Origin: Site-B1 sp963827785
GTDB lineage: Bacteria > Bacteroidota > Bacteroidia > Flavobacteriales > Flavobacteriaceae
Assembly: GCA_963827785.1 (NCBI GenBank)
Contig: CAWHCT010000020.1
Span: forward strand, 62,001 to 126,000
Direction: 5' to 3'
Length of the DNA stretch: 64,000 nucleotides
The notes beneath the pieces are model-generated. The model was not told the origin of the DNA, searched no databases, and was given only the letters and a program-made list of their open reading frames with translations. Positions within the stretch are counted from its first letter, which is position 1. Each line of letters opens with the position of its first letter. This document shows positions 27,627 through 36,750 of the stretch, one piece after another. A program made the position numbers and the translations under genes.

Positions 27627-30200
27627 TTAAAATTGTTGACCAATAATGAAATGAGTTTCCCACCCATTTTTAATTGTTTCCCCCGGTAATGCATCAAACC
27701 CATATCCAAAATCAATTCCTAAAAGACCAAAGGCAGGCATAAAAATTCTGATTCCTGCTCCGGCAGAACGATTTATATTAAATGGATTATAATCTCTAAA
27801 ACTATCATATGAGGCACCACCTTCTAAAAACGTTAATGCATAAATTGAAGCTGATTGTGCTAATGTTATAGGGTAACGAAGTTCCAAAGAAAATTTATTA
27901 TAAATACTTCCACCATCCTGTGAAGATAAAGACTGATTAGGATATCCTCTTAAAGCAATAGCTTCTCGGCCATCTAAACTGTATGTGCCGAGTCCATCTC
28001 CTCCTACAAAAAATCGTTCAAATGGTATTATTCCTCTATCATTATTATATGCACCCAAAAATCCAAATTCTAACTTAGGTCTTAATACTAGTTTATCTAC
28101 AATTCGTGTATACCATTCGCCGCTAAATTTTATCTTATAGAACTCTAACATTTTATATCTTTCCTGATCAATTTCAGATATTCTATTACTTGCTGCAACA
28201 GCATTGTTTTGACTTATGTTTGGTTCTGCAAGAGTTTCTGTCAAATCATTGCGCTCTTGTTTCAACGCTTTGTAATCAACATTGTTGAATAATGAATAAG
28301 GAAGAGAAAGTTTTGCACTTACATTAAAGTTAGATCCAACTAAAGGATAAATGGGGCCAGGGCCAGAACTGTTCCTGCTTAATCCAACAGTATAAGACAA
28401 GTTATTTGAATACCCATCACCAAAAGTAAAAAGACCTGTATTGTAATTATTTAAGTCATAGTGCTGATAACCGATTGATTGAGATAATGTAAAATAATCA
28501 TCGGGAACTGTTAATCTTTTAGCTAATCCAACAGATAAACCGGTGATATTAAAGCTTCTGCTTTTATCGGCATTTCTGGTTATAGAATTGTATAAAAACT
28601 GCTTTGTATGAGAGATCGATGTTGAAAATTGAACCGGTTTTTTGCCACCAAACCAAGGTTCTGCAAATGAGAAACTATAGGTTTGATAAAATCGGCTGGC
28701 TTGCAGTCGCAAAGATAATTTTTGACCATCCCCCATTGGCACAGGTTTGTAAGCTTCCTTATTAAAAAGATCCTTTATTGCGAAATTATTGAACGACAAC
28801 CCTAATGTACCAATGAAGCCACCACCACCATATCCGCCTTGCAGTTCGATCTGGCTGGATCCTCGCTCCACAACAGAATATTCCATATCCAAAGTGCCAT
28901 CAGTTGGGTTTGGATTTTTGAAATTGGGTGTGAGTTGTTCCGGATCAAAAAAGCCTAATTGACTTAATTCCCGAATTGTTCTAACAACATTTTCCTTGCT
29001 GTATAATTGTCCCGGCCGAGTACGTAATTCTCTGTAGATAACATGATCATTAGTCTTTTCATTTCCAACTACTGTCACATTATTGAAATAAGCCGGTTTT
29101 CCTTCTGTGATCCTTATTTCAAGATCAATTATGTTGCCATCAGCACTCACTTCAACCGGATTTATAGTTGAAAATAAGTAGCCATTATTTTGATATAGGT
29201 TGGTCAGGTCATCTCCATCTGGTTTAGAATCATCTGCTATTCTCTTTTTTAACAGGACTCCGTTGTAAGTGTCTCCTTCCCTTAATCTTAATACACTTGA
29301 TAGTTGTCTATCGGTATAAACACTATTGCCTACAAAATCGATTTTTCCAAAAGTATATTTTTCACCTTCTTCTAAATCAATATTTATGGATATGGTATTG
29401 TCATTATTAATAATAATGGAATCTCCTAAGATACGAGCATCTCGGTAGCCTTTTTCTTTATATTTATCTACAACACCTTCAAGATCTTCCTTAAAATCGC
29501 CTTCAATATATTTAGACCGTTTTAGGATGCGAATTGGATTTTTCTGTTTAGTGTTTTTCATGGCTTTGCGGAGTTTTTTATCCTTGATCACTTGGTTGCC
29601 ATTAAATACTATTTCATTAACTTTAATTTTATTCCCTTTGTTGATATTGACTATCATATCCACTCGTTTCTTTTGAATTGAGTCGATCACATCTGTCGTT
29701 GAGATATTTATTATGGAATTTAAAAATCCTTCTTTTTTATATTTATTAGTAAGATAATTTTTTGTAGTCGTAATCAGGTTTTCTGTAACCTTTACACCTT
29801 TGTCCAATTTATTATCCTTGATAATCCCTTCTTTTTTTGACTTTTTTATACCATTAATTGTGACCTTATTTAGTTCTGGTAAGTCAGATAATTGAATTTC
29901 TAAATAAACAGTATCTCCTTCAATTTTTGTAACAAATAATTCTATGTCACTGAAGAGATTGGATTTCCATAATTTTTTTATAGCATTACTGATCTTTTCT
30001 CCGGGTATAAAAATGTCATCTCCTTTTATTAGACCCGAATAGGTTACTATGGTTTGAGAACTGAAGCTTGTATTTCCTTTTACTGAGATATCTCCAATAC
30101 TATATTTTTTTCCTGTATCGAAGGAAATATCCTGAGCCTGCGAAACAGAACAAATAAAAAAGAAAATTAAGGGGATTACTTGAAATAGAAATTTTTTCAA
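27627..30200 (-). CDS. bamA: Outer-membrane protein assembly factor BamA
   Basis: Central component of the beta-barrel assembly machine. About 857 residues: signal peptide, five POTRA domains (from SIGDISVKGNTSFS through GKPAYFNNVTVVGNE), and the 16-strand barrel with the VxRGY-like loop IALRGYPNQSL, ending in HFIIGQQF with the terminal Phe. The open frame extends upstream into uppS without a signal peptide at its start. I chose the TTG at 30200 because it directly begins a normal signal sequence (KKFLFQVIPLIFFFICSVSQ) and lies 7 bases after the uppS stop. The start remains uncertain. Confidence 0.93.
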   Translation of the reverse strand: MKKFLFQVIPLIFFFICSVSQAQDISFDTGKKYSIGDISVKGNTSFSSQTIVTYSGLIKGDDIFIPGEKISNAIKKLWKSNLFSDIELFVTKIEGDTVYLEIQLSDLPELNKVTINGIKKSKKEGIIKDNKLDKGVKVTENLITTTKNYLTNKYKKEGFLNSIINISTTDVIDSIQKKRVDMIVNINKGNKIKVNEIVFNGNQVIKDKKLRKAMKNTKQKNPIRILKRSKYIEGDFKEDLEGVVDKYKEKGYRDARILGDSIIINNDNTISINIDLEEGEKYTFGKIDFVGNSVYTDRQLSSVLRLREGDTYNGVLLKKRIADDSKPDGDDLTNLYQNNGYLFSTINPVEVSADGNIIDLEIRITEGKPAYFNNVTVVGNEKTNDHVIYRELRTRPGQLYSKENVVRTIRELSQLGFFDPEQLTPNFKNPNPTDGTLDMEYSVVERGSSQIELQGGYGGGGFIGTLGLSFNNFAIKDLFNKEAYKPVPMGDGQKLSLRLQASRFYQTYSFSFAEPWFGGKKPVQFSTSISHTKQFLYNSITRNADKSRSFNITGLSVGLAKRLTVPDDYFTLSQSIGYQHYDLNNYNTGLFTFGDGYSNNLSYTVGLSRNSSGPGPIYPLVGSNFNVSAKLSLPYSLFNNVDYKALKQERNDLTETLAEPNISQNNAVAASNRISEIDQERYKMLEFYKIKFSGEWYTRIVDKLVLRPKLEFGFLGAYNNDRGIIPFERFFVGGDGLGTYSLDGREAIALRGYPNQSLSSQDGGSIYNKFSLELRYPITLAQSASIYALTFLEGGASYDSFRDYNPFNINRSAGAGIRIFMPAFGLLGIDFGYGFDALPGETIKNGWETHFIIGQQF

Positions 30201-30207
30201 TTGTAAT

Positions 30208-30954
30208 TTATTGTTTACTGAGCTGGTCACTTGTTTTTCCAAATCGTCTTTCTCTATTTTGATAATCATATAAGGCTGAATACAGCTCTTCCTTGGTAAA
30301 ATCAGGCCAAAGCACATCTGTAAAATACAATTCTGCATAGGCTATTTGCCATAATAAAAAATTACTGACGCGTTGTTCACCACTGGTCCTGATGAGCAAA
30401 TCCACATCTGGTAAATTTCGCGTGTAAAGATGCTCATTTAATATGGTTTCATCAATATTTTCGGGCGAAATTATATTATTTTTAACTTTATTCCCAATTT
30501 CTTTAACGGCATGAACTATTTCCTCTCTTGAGCCATAACTTAGTGCAAGTGTCAATGTCATTCTGGAGTTATTCTTTGTTCTAGTCATGACATCTGTCAG
30601 CTCTTCATAAACTTTGTTTGGTAATAGATCTAATTTACCAATTGCATTTAATTTAATGCTGTTATCCTGTAAGGTGTTGATTTCTTTTTTTAGTGAAGAG
30701 ACAAGAAGTTTCATTAAAGTGTCTACTTCAAATTTTGGTCTTTTCCAGTTTTCAGTAGAAAAAGCATACAGAGTCAAATTCTCTATTCCAATTTCAGCGG
30801 AGGCCTCAACTACTTCCTTCACAGATGAAGAACCTTTTTCATGGCCAGCAGTTCGCATTAAGCCCTTTAGTTGTGCCCATCTGCCATTACCATCCATTAT
30901 TATTGCAATGTGTTTAGGTAATTTTTCGGTATTTATTTGACTTTTTAAATCCAC
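30208..30954 (-). CDS. uppS: Isoprenyl (undecaprenyl diphosphate) synthase
   Basis: Makes the C55 lipid carrier for cell-wall precursors. The product has the signature KLPKHIAIIMDGNGRWA with the catalytic Asp, the ENLTLYAFSTENWKRP segment, and RTSGEQRVSNFLLWQIAYAE near the end. An ATG at 30990 would overlap the upstream gene by 32 bases. The GTG at 30954 gives the customary N-terminus (DLKSQINTEKLPKH) and about 248 residues, the usual length, so I use it. The bamA gene follows directly. Confidence 0.94.
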   Translation of the reverse strand: MDLKSQINTEKLPKHIAIIMDGNGRWAQLKGLMRTAGHEKGSSSVKEVVEASAEIGIENLTLYAFSTENWKRPKFEVDTLMKLLVSSLKKEINTLQDNSIKLNAIGKLDLLPNKVYEELTDVMTRTKNNSRMTLTLALSYGSREEIVHAVKEIGNKVKNNIISPENIDETILNEHLYTRNLPDVDLLIRTSGEQRVSNFLLWQIAYAELYFTDVLWPDFTKEELYSALYDYQNRERRFGKTSDQLSKQ

Positions 30955-30958
30955 TTGC

Positions 30959-31651
30959 TTAAAAGTTACAATAACAGGGTTTCCTGCCAAATGTATAGGT
31001 TAAAGTTGCTCCGGTAAAAACATACCAGTCGTTGTTATTTATGTTCCCAATGCCATAAGTGCCAATTAAATTTTCAGAATCCGGTACACTTCCATCCAAC
31101 TCATCTGTTAAAGTATATCGAGCGCCAATTTCTATTGCAAAAATAAACTTTTCTGTAATAGTTGTTTTAAATCCTAAAACCATTGGGATTCCAAATGCGT
31201 TACTATTTTTATTTTCATAAATTCGAACTCCATTGTTGTTAAAATAGTAATTCTCAAAATTAGCAAAAGTTATTCCGGTAAATAAATAAGGAGTTGATTT
31301 ATTTCCAGCTTCGTGCAAATTAAAATCCAGAAATGTAAATTCTACACCGGCGGAAAGTTCCATTATATTATTTTTAAAACTGTAATCACGTTGTTTTCTT
31401 CTTGGATCATCAGATTCGGAGTCTAGGCCTTCAAGATCCGCAGAAATTAATGAGAATCTTATGGAATGCCTTGGGCTTCTGTTCCATTTATAGATTCCCC
31501 CAAAAGCCGGTTGATTTGGTGAAATGTATTTTGTCGATCCAATATCACCAATAAAATTGCTTCCTCCGGCAAATATTCCAATTTCGTGGATTTGTCCAAT
31601 GCAATAATTATGGTTGAAAATGATGATCAAAAATATGGTTAAATACCTCAT
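30959..31651 (-). CDS. DUF6089 family outer-membrane protein
   Basis: A 230-residue exported protein (RYLTIFLIIIFNHNYCIG signal) with beta-barrel pattern: IHEIGIFAGGSNFIGDIGST at the start, YKWNRSPRHSIRFSLISADL, and the end TGATLTYTFGRKPCYCNF. This sequence pattern and its place before uppS and bamA match DUF6089 in Bacteroidota. The function is not known; the genomic link to BamA suggests outer-membrane assembly. A good promoter lies just upstream (31669-31700), so it is the first gene of the operon. Confidence 0.88.
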   Translation of the reverse strand: MRYLTIFLIIIFNHNYCIGQIHEIGIFAGGSNFIGDIGSTKYISPNQPAFGGIYKWNRSPRHSIRFSLISADLEGLDSESDDPRRKQRDYSFKNNIMELSAGVEFTFLDFNLHEAGNKSTPYLFTGITFANFENYYFNNNGVRIYENKNSNAFGIPMVLGFKTTITEKFIFAIEIGARYTLTDELDGSVPDSENLIGTYGIGNINNNDWYVFTGATLTYTFGRKPCYCNF

Positions 31652-31668
31652 TAAATAATAAAAGTTTG

Positions 31669-31700
31669 CAAATATAATAAATAAGAACTCCCTATTACAA
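31669..31700 (-). promoter_or_regulatory. Promoter of the DUF6089-uppS-bamA-ompH operon
   Basis: On the minus strand TTG (31700-31698) is followed after 21 nt by TATATTTG (31676-31669), a full match to TAnnTTTG. The first ATG is 17 bases further on, at 31651. Confidence 0.55.
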
Positions 31701-31750
31701 TTAGTTTCTAATTGTCTAAGTGATAAACAAATATTCTTACGTTTTATTGT

Positions 31751-32635
31751 CTAATTACGCTTGTCTTCGCCCCAGAGTAATTTTTTTCGCAGCGTTCTTA
31801 AGAAACTTTCATTTTTTAATTCAATCATCCTTATCTTGAAATCAGCTTTTTTAATAACAACTATGGTGTCATTTTTCAGTGTAGCAATTCTTGAGTCCAA
31901 AGACACCAGGTAATTATTTTCTCTGCCACTAACCTTCAGTTTTATTTCAGTATCATCTGGAATTACTAACGGTCTGGCATTTAAATTATGAGGGGCAATT
32001 GGAGTGAGTACAATGTTGTTTGAGCCTGGTGTAATGACAGGTCCGCCACAACTTAAAGAATAACCTGTAGACCCTGTTGGAGTCGACACAATTAATCCAT
32101 CTGCCCAATACGACGTGAGATATTCATCATTCAATTGTGTCTGGACTGTTATCATGGAAGTTGTGTTCTTTCTGCTTACAGCAATCTCATTGAGCGCGAA
32201 ATTTAATTGCTTGAGGTCTTCATTTATGGGATTGGTCTCTATTTGTAAGAGTGACCTTTCAGAGATCTTATAATCATTATTAAAAATACTGGTCAATGCG
32301 CCTTCAATTTCATCATCTTGTATTGTGGCAAGAAAACCTAATCGGCCAGTATTTATTCCAATAATCGGAATTCCGGAATTTTTGACGTACGTAATTGCTC
32401 TTAAAATTGTTCCATCTCCACCAATACTTATTAAAAGGTCAAAAGAGTTATCTATTTCGGTGTATGTTTTAAAACTTTTATACTGATTTAAAATAACCTT
32501 TTTTGATTTTAACAGGGAAAAATATTCTTTTTCAATAAAGACCTCTACTCCTTTTTTTTCAAGAAAATCATAAAGTGTAGTAATAGATTTTCCAGAAGTA
32601 TTGTGATAGAATTGACCAAAAATTGCAATCTTCAT
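31751..32635 (-). CDS. nadK: NAD kinase
   Basis: Phosphorylates NAD to NADP. The 294-residue product has the GGDGT motif (LISIGGDGTILRAI), GINTGRLGFLATI, the conserved FALNEIAVSR helix, and TPTGSTGYSLSCGGPVITP. All are diagnostic of NAD kinases. It lies 8 bases after the CBS-domain gene on the same strand, a pairing also familiar from other flavobacteria. Confidence 0.96.
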   Translation of the reverse strand: MKIAIFGQFYHNTSGKSITTLYDFLEKKGVEVFIEKEYFSLLKSKKVILNQYKSFKTYTEIDNSFDLLISIGGDGTILRAITYVKNSGIPIIGINTGRLGFLATIQDDEIEGALTSIFNNDYKISERSLLQIETNPINEDLKQLNFALNEIAVSRKNTTSMITVQTQLNDEYLTSYWADGLIVSTPTGSTGYSLSCGGPVITPGSNNIVLTPIAPHNLNARPLVIPDDTEIKLKVSGRENNYLVSLDSRIATLKNDTIVVIKKADFKIRMIELKNESFLRTLRKKLLWGEDKRN

Positions 32636-32643
32636 TCAATTAG

Positions 32644-33300
32644 TTATATGTTAAGATATTTATTCAAATAATCCGACCGCTCTTTTAAATTTTCCATAAA
32701 AGTATCTTCTTCGTGACCAGATACTATATTATAGCTGTAACGTCTGAAGGATTGAATAATGTCGTTTAGTCCTTTATTGCCGATCTTAATTGTGATTTGA
32801 GCAACATCATTCTCCATTTTAGAAATAAAACAACCCAGGATTTTACCGTCATTGGATTCAACTATTTGACTGATCTCACTGAAGGAAAAGTCATTGATCC
32901 CTTTTTCTACAACTAGTATTCCACCAGGCTCAGAAAAGAATGGTGTATCTCCAAAAAGATTGATTATATCATTCAATTCATAATATCCTAAATATTGATT
33001 TTTATCATTCAATACGGGCATAATATTGGCTGAATTTTGGGCAAAAGCTTCGAGTACATCTAGCCAGTTGGTGGTTTTTCTCACATAAAATCCACTTAAC
33101 GCATATTTATATTCATCGATGGATTTATCAGCATCAAAACAATAGCCATCAGTTTCAGATAAGCAACCAACATAAACACCTTTATTTTCAACGGGAATAT
33201 GTGAATATGTGAACTGATTAAACAATATTTGCAATTCTCGGCATTTTGAACTGCTCTTTATTGGTTTTAAATCATTTATAATACAATCAGAAAGATTCAT
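32644..33300 (-). CDS. CBS-domain protein
   Basis: A 218-residue cytosolic protein. Two CBS motifs are visible in the first 120 residues (FNQFTYSHIPVENKGVYVGC and SANIMPVLNDKNQYLGYYEL). After them comes an ACT-like segment (GGILVVEKGINDFSFSEI to DIIQSFRRYSYNIVSGHE). Such proteins usually sense adenine nucleotides. It is directly upstream of nadK, so a role in controlling NADP or nucleotide balance is possible but is only inference. Confidence 0.85.
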   Translation of the reverse strand: MNLSDCIINDLKPIKSSSKCRELQILFNQFTYSHIPVENKGVYVGCLSETDGYCFDADKSIDEYKYALSGFYVRKTTNWLDVLEAFAQNSANIMPVLNDKNQYLGYYELNDIINLFGDTPFFSEPGGILVVEKGINDFSFSEISQIVESNDGKILGCFISKMENDVAQITIKIGNKGLNDIIQSFRRYSYNIVSGHEEDTFMENLKERSDYLNKYLNI

Positions 33301-33384
33301 GGCTTATTAAATAATGTGCAAATTAATCAAAAATTTACTACAATAAGCGTTCCGTAGTTCGTATTTTTGGCCAAAATTTCAGTA

Positions 33385-34098
33385 ATGACAAAATTAAGCG
33401 TAAATATTAATAAGATAGCTACGTTGCGTAATTCCAGAGGAGGAGATATGCCCAATGTGGTTGGGTTCGCAAAAGACGTCCAGCGCTTTGGTGCAGAAGG
33501 AGTTACAGTTCATCCACGCCCAGACGAAAGACATATTCGTTATAAGGATGTCTTCGACCTAAAACCCGAAGTATATACCGAGTTTAATATTGAGGGGAAT
33601 CCTATTAAAAAATTTATTGATTTAGTTGTTAAAGTAAAACCGACTCAGGTAACTCTTGTTCCAGATTCAGTTGATGCCATAACCAGTAATGCAGGGTGGG
33701 ATACACTTAGCCATAAAGATTTTTTGGTTGATGTCATAAAGGAATTCAGGCAAAACAATATCAGGACATCAATTTTTGTTGATGCAGTTCCTGCTCAAAT
33801 CGAAGGCGCTAAAGTTACTGGAACAGATAGAATTGAGCTATACACTGAATCTTTTGCGTACCAATATAGTCTGGGAAACAAAAAAGCTGTCGATCCTTAT
33901 GCTGAGTGTGCTGAATTAGCAAATAATATTGGTTTAGGTGTCAATGCAGGACACGATCTTTCATTGGACAATATAAAGTTCTTTAAAGAAAATATTCCGG
34001 GTTTATTGGAGGTTTCCATTGGCCATGCCTTAATAGCAGAAAGTTTGTATTTGGGTATTGAAAATGTCATTAATATGTATTTACATAAGTTGAAATAA
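33385..34098 (+). CDS. pdxJ: Pyridoxine 5'-phosphate synthase
   Basis: Joins 3-amino-2-oxopropyl phosphate and deoxyxylulose 5-phosphate to form pyridoxine 5'-phosphate. The protein has the TIM-barrel motifs of PdxJ: LSVNINKIATLRNSRGG, GVTVHPRPDERHIRYKDV, EFNIEGNP, and the end NAGHDLSLDNI and EVSIGHALIAESLY. A TTG at 33367 is in frame, but the ATG at 33385 gives the usual first residues (TKLSVNINKIA). The next gene begins within its stop codon. Confidence 0.96.
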   Translation: MTKLSVNINKIATLRNSRGGDMPNVVGFAKDVQRFGAEGVTVHPRPDERHIRYKDVFDLKPEVYTEFNIEGNPIKKFIDLVVKVKPTQVTLVPDSVDAITSNAGWDTLSHKDFLVDVIKEFRQNNIRTSIFVDAVPAQIEGAKVTGTDRIELYTESFAYQYSLGNKKAVDPYAECAELANNIGLGVNAGHDLSLDNIKFFKENIPGLLEVSIGHALIAESLYLGIENVINMYLHKLK

Positions 34099-34868
34099 TG
34101 CAGGTTCTTCACTCAAATATTTACGGACAAGGTAGTCCATTTGTAATTTTACATGGCTTTCTGGGTATGAGTGATAACTGGAAGTCCCTTGGAATCCAGT
34201 TTGGAGATCTGGGTTATGAAATGCACTTAGTGGATCAGCGAAATCATGGTAAAAGCTTTCATGATGATCATTTTAATTATGAATATCTGGTTGAAGATCT
34301 AAATTATTATTGCAGTGAGCATGATTTGAAAGATATTATTCTTTTAGGTCACTCAATGGGAGGAAAGACTGCAATGCTTTTTGCGGCCACTTATCCTGAA
34401 CTTGTATCAAAATTGATCATTGCTGATATTGCTCCCAGATTTTATCCAAGACACCATCAAAATATCCTGCAAGGATTGTTGGCACTGGACTTTAGCAAAA
34501 TAAAGTCAAGGAATGAGGCAGAAGATATCCTGAAAAAATATATTCATCATTTTCCAACCAGACAATTCCTGCTTAAGAATTTATTCTGGAAACAAAAGGG
34601 TCAATTAGGACTTAGAATTAATCTGGAAGTCCTAATTGAAAATATTGATGAAATTGGAGAAGCATTTCCCAGCTATTTAAAATTTGAAGGGGAGACTTTA
34701 TTTTTGAAGGGTGATAGATCAGAGTATATTACAGATCAGGACGAGAGAAGTATAAAACTTCAATTTCTAAAGGTTCAAATAAAGACCATCAAAAATGCCG
34801 GTCACTGGCTGCATGCAGAAAACCCTGAAGCATTCTTTGAAGCAGTTGTTCAATTCATTCAAGAATAA
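34098..34868 (+). CDS. Alpha/beta hydrolase (YbfF-like esterase)
   Basis: A 256-residue hydrolase with the oxyanion motif HGFLGMSDNWKSLG, the nucleophile elbow GHSMGGKTAM, and the catalytic His in KNAGHWLHAENPEAFF. VDQRNHGKS places it in the YbfF/ABHD11 branch, whose members are acyl esterases of uncertain natural substrate. It shares one base with pdxJ (TAATG junction), so the two are co-transcribed. Confidence 0.92.
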   Translation: MQVLHSNIYGQGSPFVILHGFLGMSDNWKSLGIQFGDLGYEMHLVDQRNHGKSFHDDHFNYEYLVEDLNYYCSEHDLKDIILLGHSMGGKTAMLFAATYPELVSKLIIADIAPRFYPRHHQNILQGLLALDFSKIKSRNEAEDILKKYIHHFPTRQFLLKNLFWKQKGQLGLRINLEVLIENIDEIGEAFPSYLKFEGETLFLKGDRSEYITDQDERSIKLQFLKVQIKTIKNAGHWLHAENPEAFFEAVVQFIQE

Positions 34869-34894
34869 AATTGTATTTTTAAAAAAAACATATT

Positions 34895-35248
34895 ATGAAA
34901 CTTATAATCAGACTTTTATTAAATGCAGTAGCCGTAATTGTTCTTGCGAAAGTTTTAAACGGTGTTCATGTTGATAATTACTTAACTGCAGTGATCGTTG
35001 CAGTAGTGTTGTCCATTTTGAACGTATTAGTCAAACCTTTTCTGATCATTCTTACCTTACCTATAACTGTGTTGACCTTGGGATTATTCCTATTGGTTGT
35101 CAATGCTTTGATCATTTTATTGGCCGATAAATTAATTGATGGATTTTCCGTGAACAGTATCTGGACTGCAATATTATTCAGTATTCTGTTGTCATTACTT
35201 CAGTCATTATTACATTCCATTCTTAAAGAAGATATAAAACAAGCATAA
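34895..35248 (+). CDS. Four-helix membrane protein of the phage_holin_4_2 family
   Basis: A 117-residue protein with four hydrophobic helices: RLLLNAVAVIVLAKVL, YLTAVIVAVVLSILNV, LTLPITVLTLGLFLLVVNAL and IWTAILFSILLSLLQS. The LNVLVKPFLIILTLPITV stretch is the conserved core of this family, sometimes called mycobacterial-type holin IV. In chromosomes it is a common housekeeping-like membrane protein of unknown function. Nothing else nearby suggests a phage. Confidence 0.85.
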   Translation: MKLIIRLLLNAVAVIVLAKVLNGVHVDNYLTAVIVAVVLSILNVLVKPFLIILTLPITVLTLGLFLLVVNALIILLADKLIDGFSVNSIWTAILFSILLSLLQSLLHSILKEDIKQA

Positions 35249-35264
35249 ATTCAAGTTATAAACT

Positions 35265-35294
35265 TTGTAAGGTCTGTAAAATGTTGTAATTTTG
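35265..35294 (+). promoter_or_regulatory. Bacteroidota promoter for trigger factor
   Basis: TTG at 35265-35267, then 19 nt, then TAATTTTG at 35287-35294, a complete consensus match. The tig start codon lies 34 bases further on, at 35329. Confidence 0.65.
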
Positions 35295-35328
35295 CAGGCT
35301 AAATTTTAGGTTATTTAATTTATTAATA

Positions 35329-36660
35329 ATGAATATTACATTAGAAAACATTGATGCTTTAAACGCAGTTGTTAAAGTTGATATAGAGAAAAAGGATTAT
35401 AGTGATAAGGTAGAAAAAATATTATCTGATTACAGAAAAACAGCGAATATTCCAGGTTTCAGAAAAGGGCATGTACCAATGGTCATGGTCAAAAAACAAT
35501 ATGGAAAAGCTGTACTTGTTGATGAGGTTAATAAATTGTTGCAAGATGCCTTAAACAAATATCTTACTGAAGAAAAGCTAGATGTTTTAGGTAATCCTTT
35601 ACCAAAACCTCAGGATGATCTGGACTGGAATTCTGACACTTTTACTTTTGAGTTCGAATTGGGTTTATCACCAGAATTCGAGGTCAAACTAAAAAGTAAA
35701 AAAGCTATCACTCATTACAACATAGTTGCAGATAAAAAAATGATTGATGATCAAATCAAAAACATACAGAAGCAATATGGTAAATTAGTGTCTCAAAAGG
35801 TGGTTGACAAGGATAGTGAGATTGTCGGTATTTTCAAAAACGAAGAAAGAGAAATAGAAAACACAGTCACATTGACCTTAGATAAGTTTAAGAGCAAAGC
35901 GACAGAAAAGAAATTCATCGGGGCAAAGGTTGGAGATGTGATCGAACTTAAGACAAAAGGATTATACAACGATGACCATGATCTTATGCACGCCTTGAAG
36001 GTTTCTCATGATGATGCCCATGGATTGGATATCAATGTAAGTTTCACCATCAATGAGATCAATAAACGTGAATTGGCAGATCTTGATCAGGAATTATTCG
36101 ATAAGTTATTTGGCAAAGATGTTGTAAAATCCGTTACGGAACTTAAAACTAAGATCAAGGAAGATGCGGAAAAGCAATTTGTTCAGCAATCAGATCAAAA
36201 ATTATTGAATGATGTGACTGAGCATTTAGTAGAGTCAACAAAATTCGATCTACCAGCAGGATTTTTACAAAAATGGATCCAAAATTCAGGTGAACAACCT
36301 CTTGATGAAAATCAGGCTAAAGAGGAATATGAAAAGTCAGAAAAAGGATTAAGATATCAGCTAATTGAAGGCAAGTTGATGCAGGATAATGACATAAAAG
36401 TAGATTTTGAAGATGTAAAGGAAAGCGCCAAAGCTATGATAAAAGTTCAAATGGCTCAGTTTGGTCAAATGAATCCGTCGGATAAAGAATTGGAAGATAT
36501 TACTGCAAGAGTTTTATCAAACCAGGATGAGGTTAGACGTATTTCTGAACAAGTGGTAAGCCAAAAATTATTGTCATTATACAAAGAAAAGGGCAACATT
36601 AAGGTAAAGGAAATTACGTATGAGAACTTCATAAAAGAAGTTTATGGCGATAAAAAATAA
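35329..36660 (+). CDS. tig: Trigger factor
   Basis: Ribosome-bound chaperone for nascent chains. The 443-residue protein has the ribosome-docking loop IPGFRKGHVPMVMVKKQYGK in the N-terminal domain, a strongly diverged FKBP-like middle domain (around residues 150-245, FKNEEREIENTVTLTLDKF), and a long helical C-terminal region. The diverged middle domain is usual in Bacteroidota and may lack prolyl isomerase activity. It precedes clpP and clpX, the classic tig-clpP-clpX order. Confidence 0.95.
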   Translation: MNITLENIDALNAVVKVDIEKKDYSDKVEKILSDYRKTANIPGFRKGHVPMVMVKKQYGKAVLVDEVNKLLQDALNKYLTEEKLDVLGNPLPKPQDDLDWNSDTFTFEFELGLSPEFEVKLKSKKAITHYNIVADKKMIDDQIKNIQKQYGKLVSQKVVDKDSEIVGIFKNEEREIENTVTLTLDKFKSKATEKKFIGAKVGDVIELKTKGLYNDDHDLMHALKVSHDDAHGLDINVSFTINEINKRELADLDQELFDKLFGKDVVKSVTELKTKIKEDAEKQFVQQSDQKLLNDVTEHLVESTKFDLPAGFLQKWIQNSGEQPLDENQAKEEYEKSEKGLRYQLIEGKLMQDNDIKVDFEDVKESAKAMIKVQMAQFGQMNPSDKELEDITARVLSNQDEVRRISEQVVSQKLLSLYKEKGNIKVKEITYENFIKEVYGDKK

Positions 36661-36689
36661 ACAGTCGTTTAGAGAATAATCATTACATT

Positions 36690-36721
36690 TAGGCGTTGAA
36701 TTGTATTGATTCAGCGCCTAT
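36690..36721 (+). terminator. Possible terminator or attenuator between tig and clpP
   Basis: TAGGCGTTGAAT and ATTCAGCGCCTA form a 12-bp stem with one G-T pair and a 7-base loop. The following T-tract is short (TTTAAT), so termination may be partial and may separate tig from clpPX expression. Confidence 0.5.
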
Positions 36722-36750
36722 TTAATATCAATCAAATTTTATAAAATACA

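Noticed and set aside
34895..35248. Phage holin family gene as sign of a prophage
   Set aside because: No other phage gene is near, and this four-helix family is common in bacterial chromosomes between housekeeping genes.
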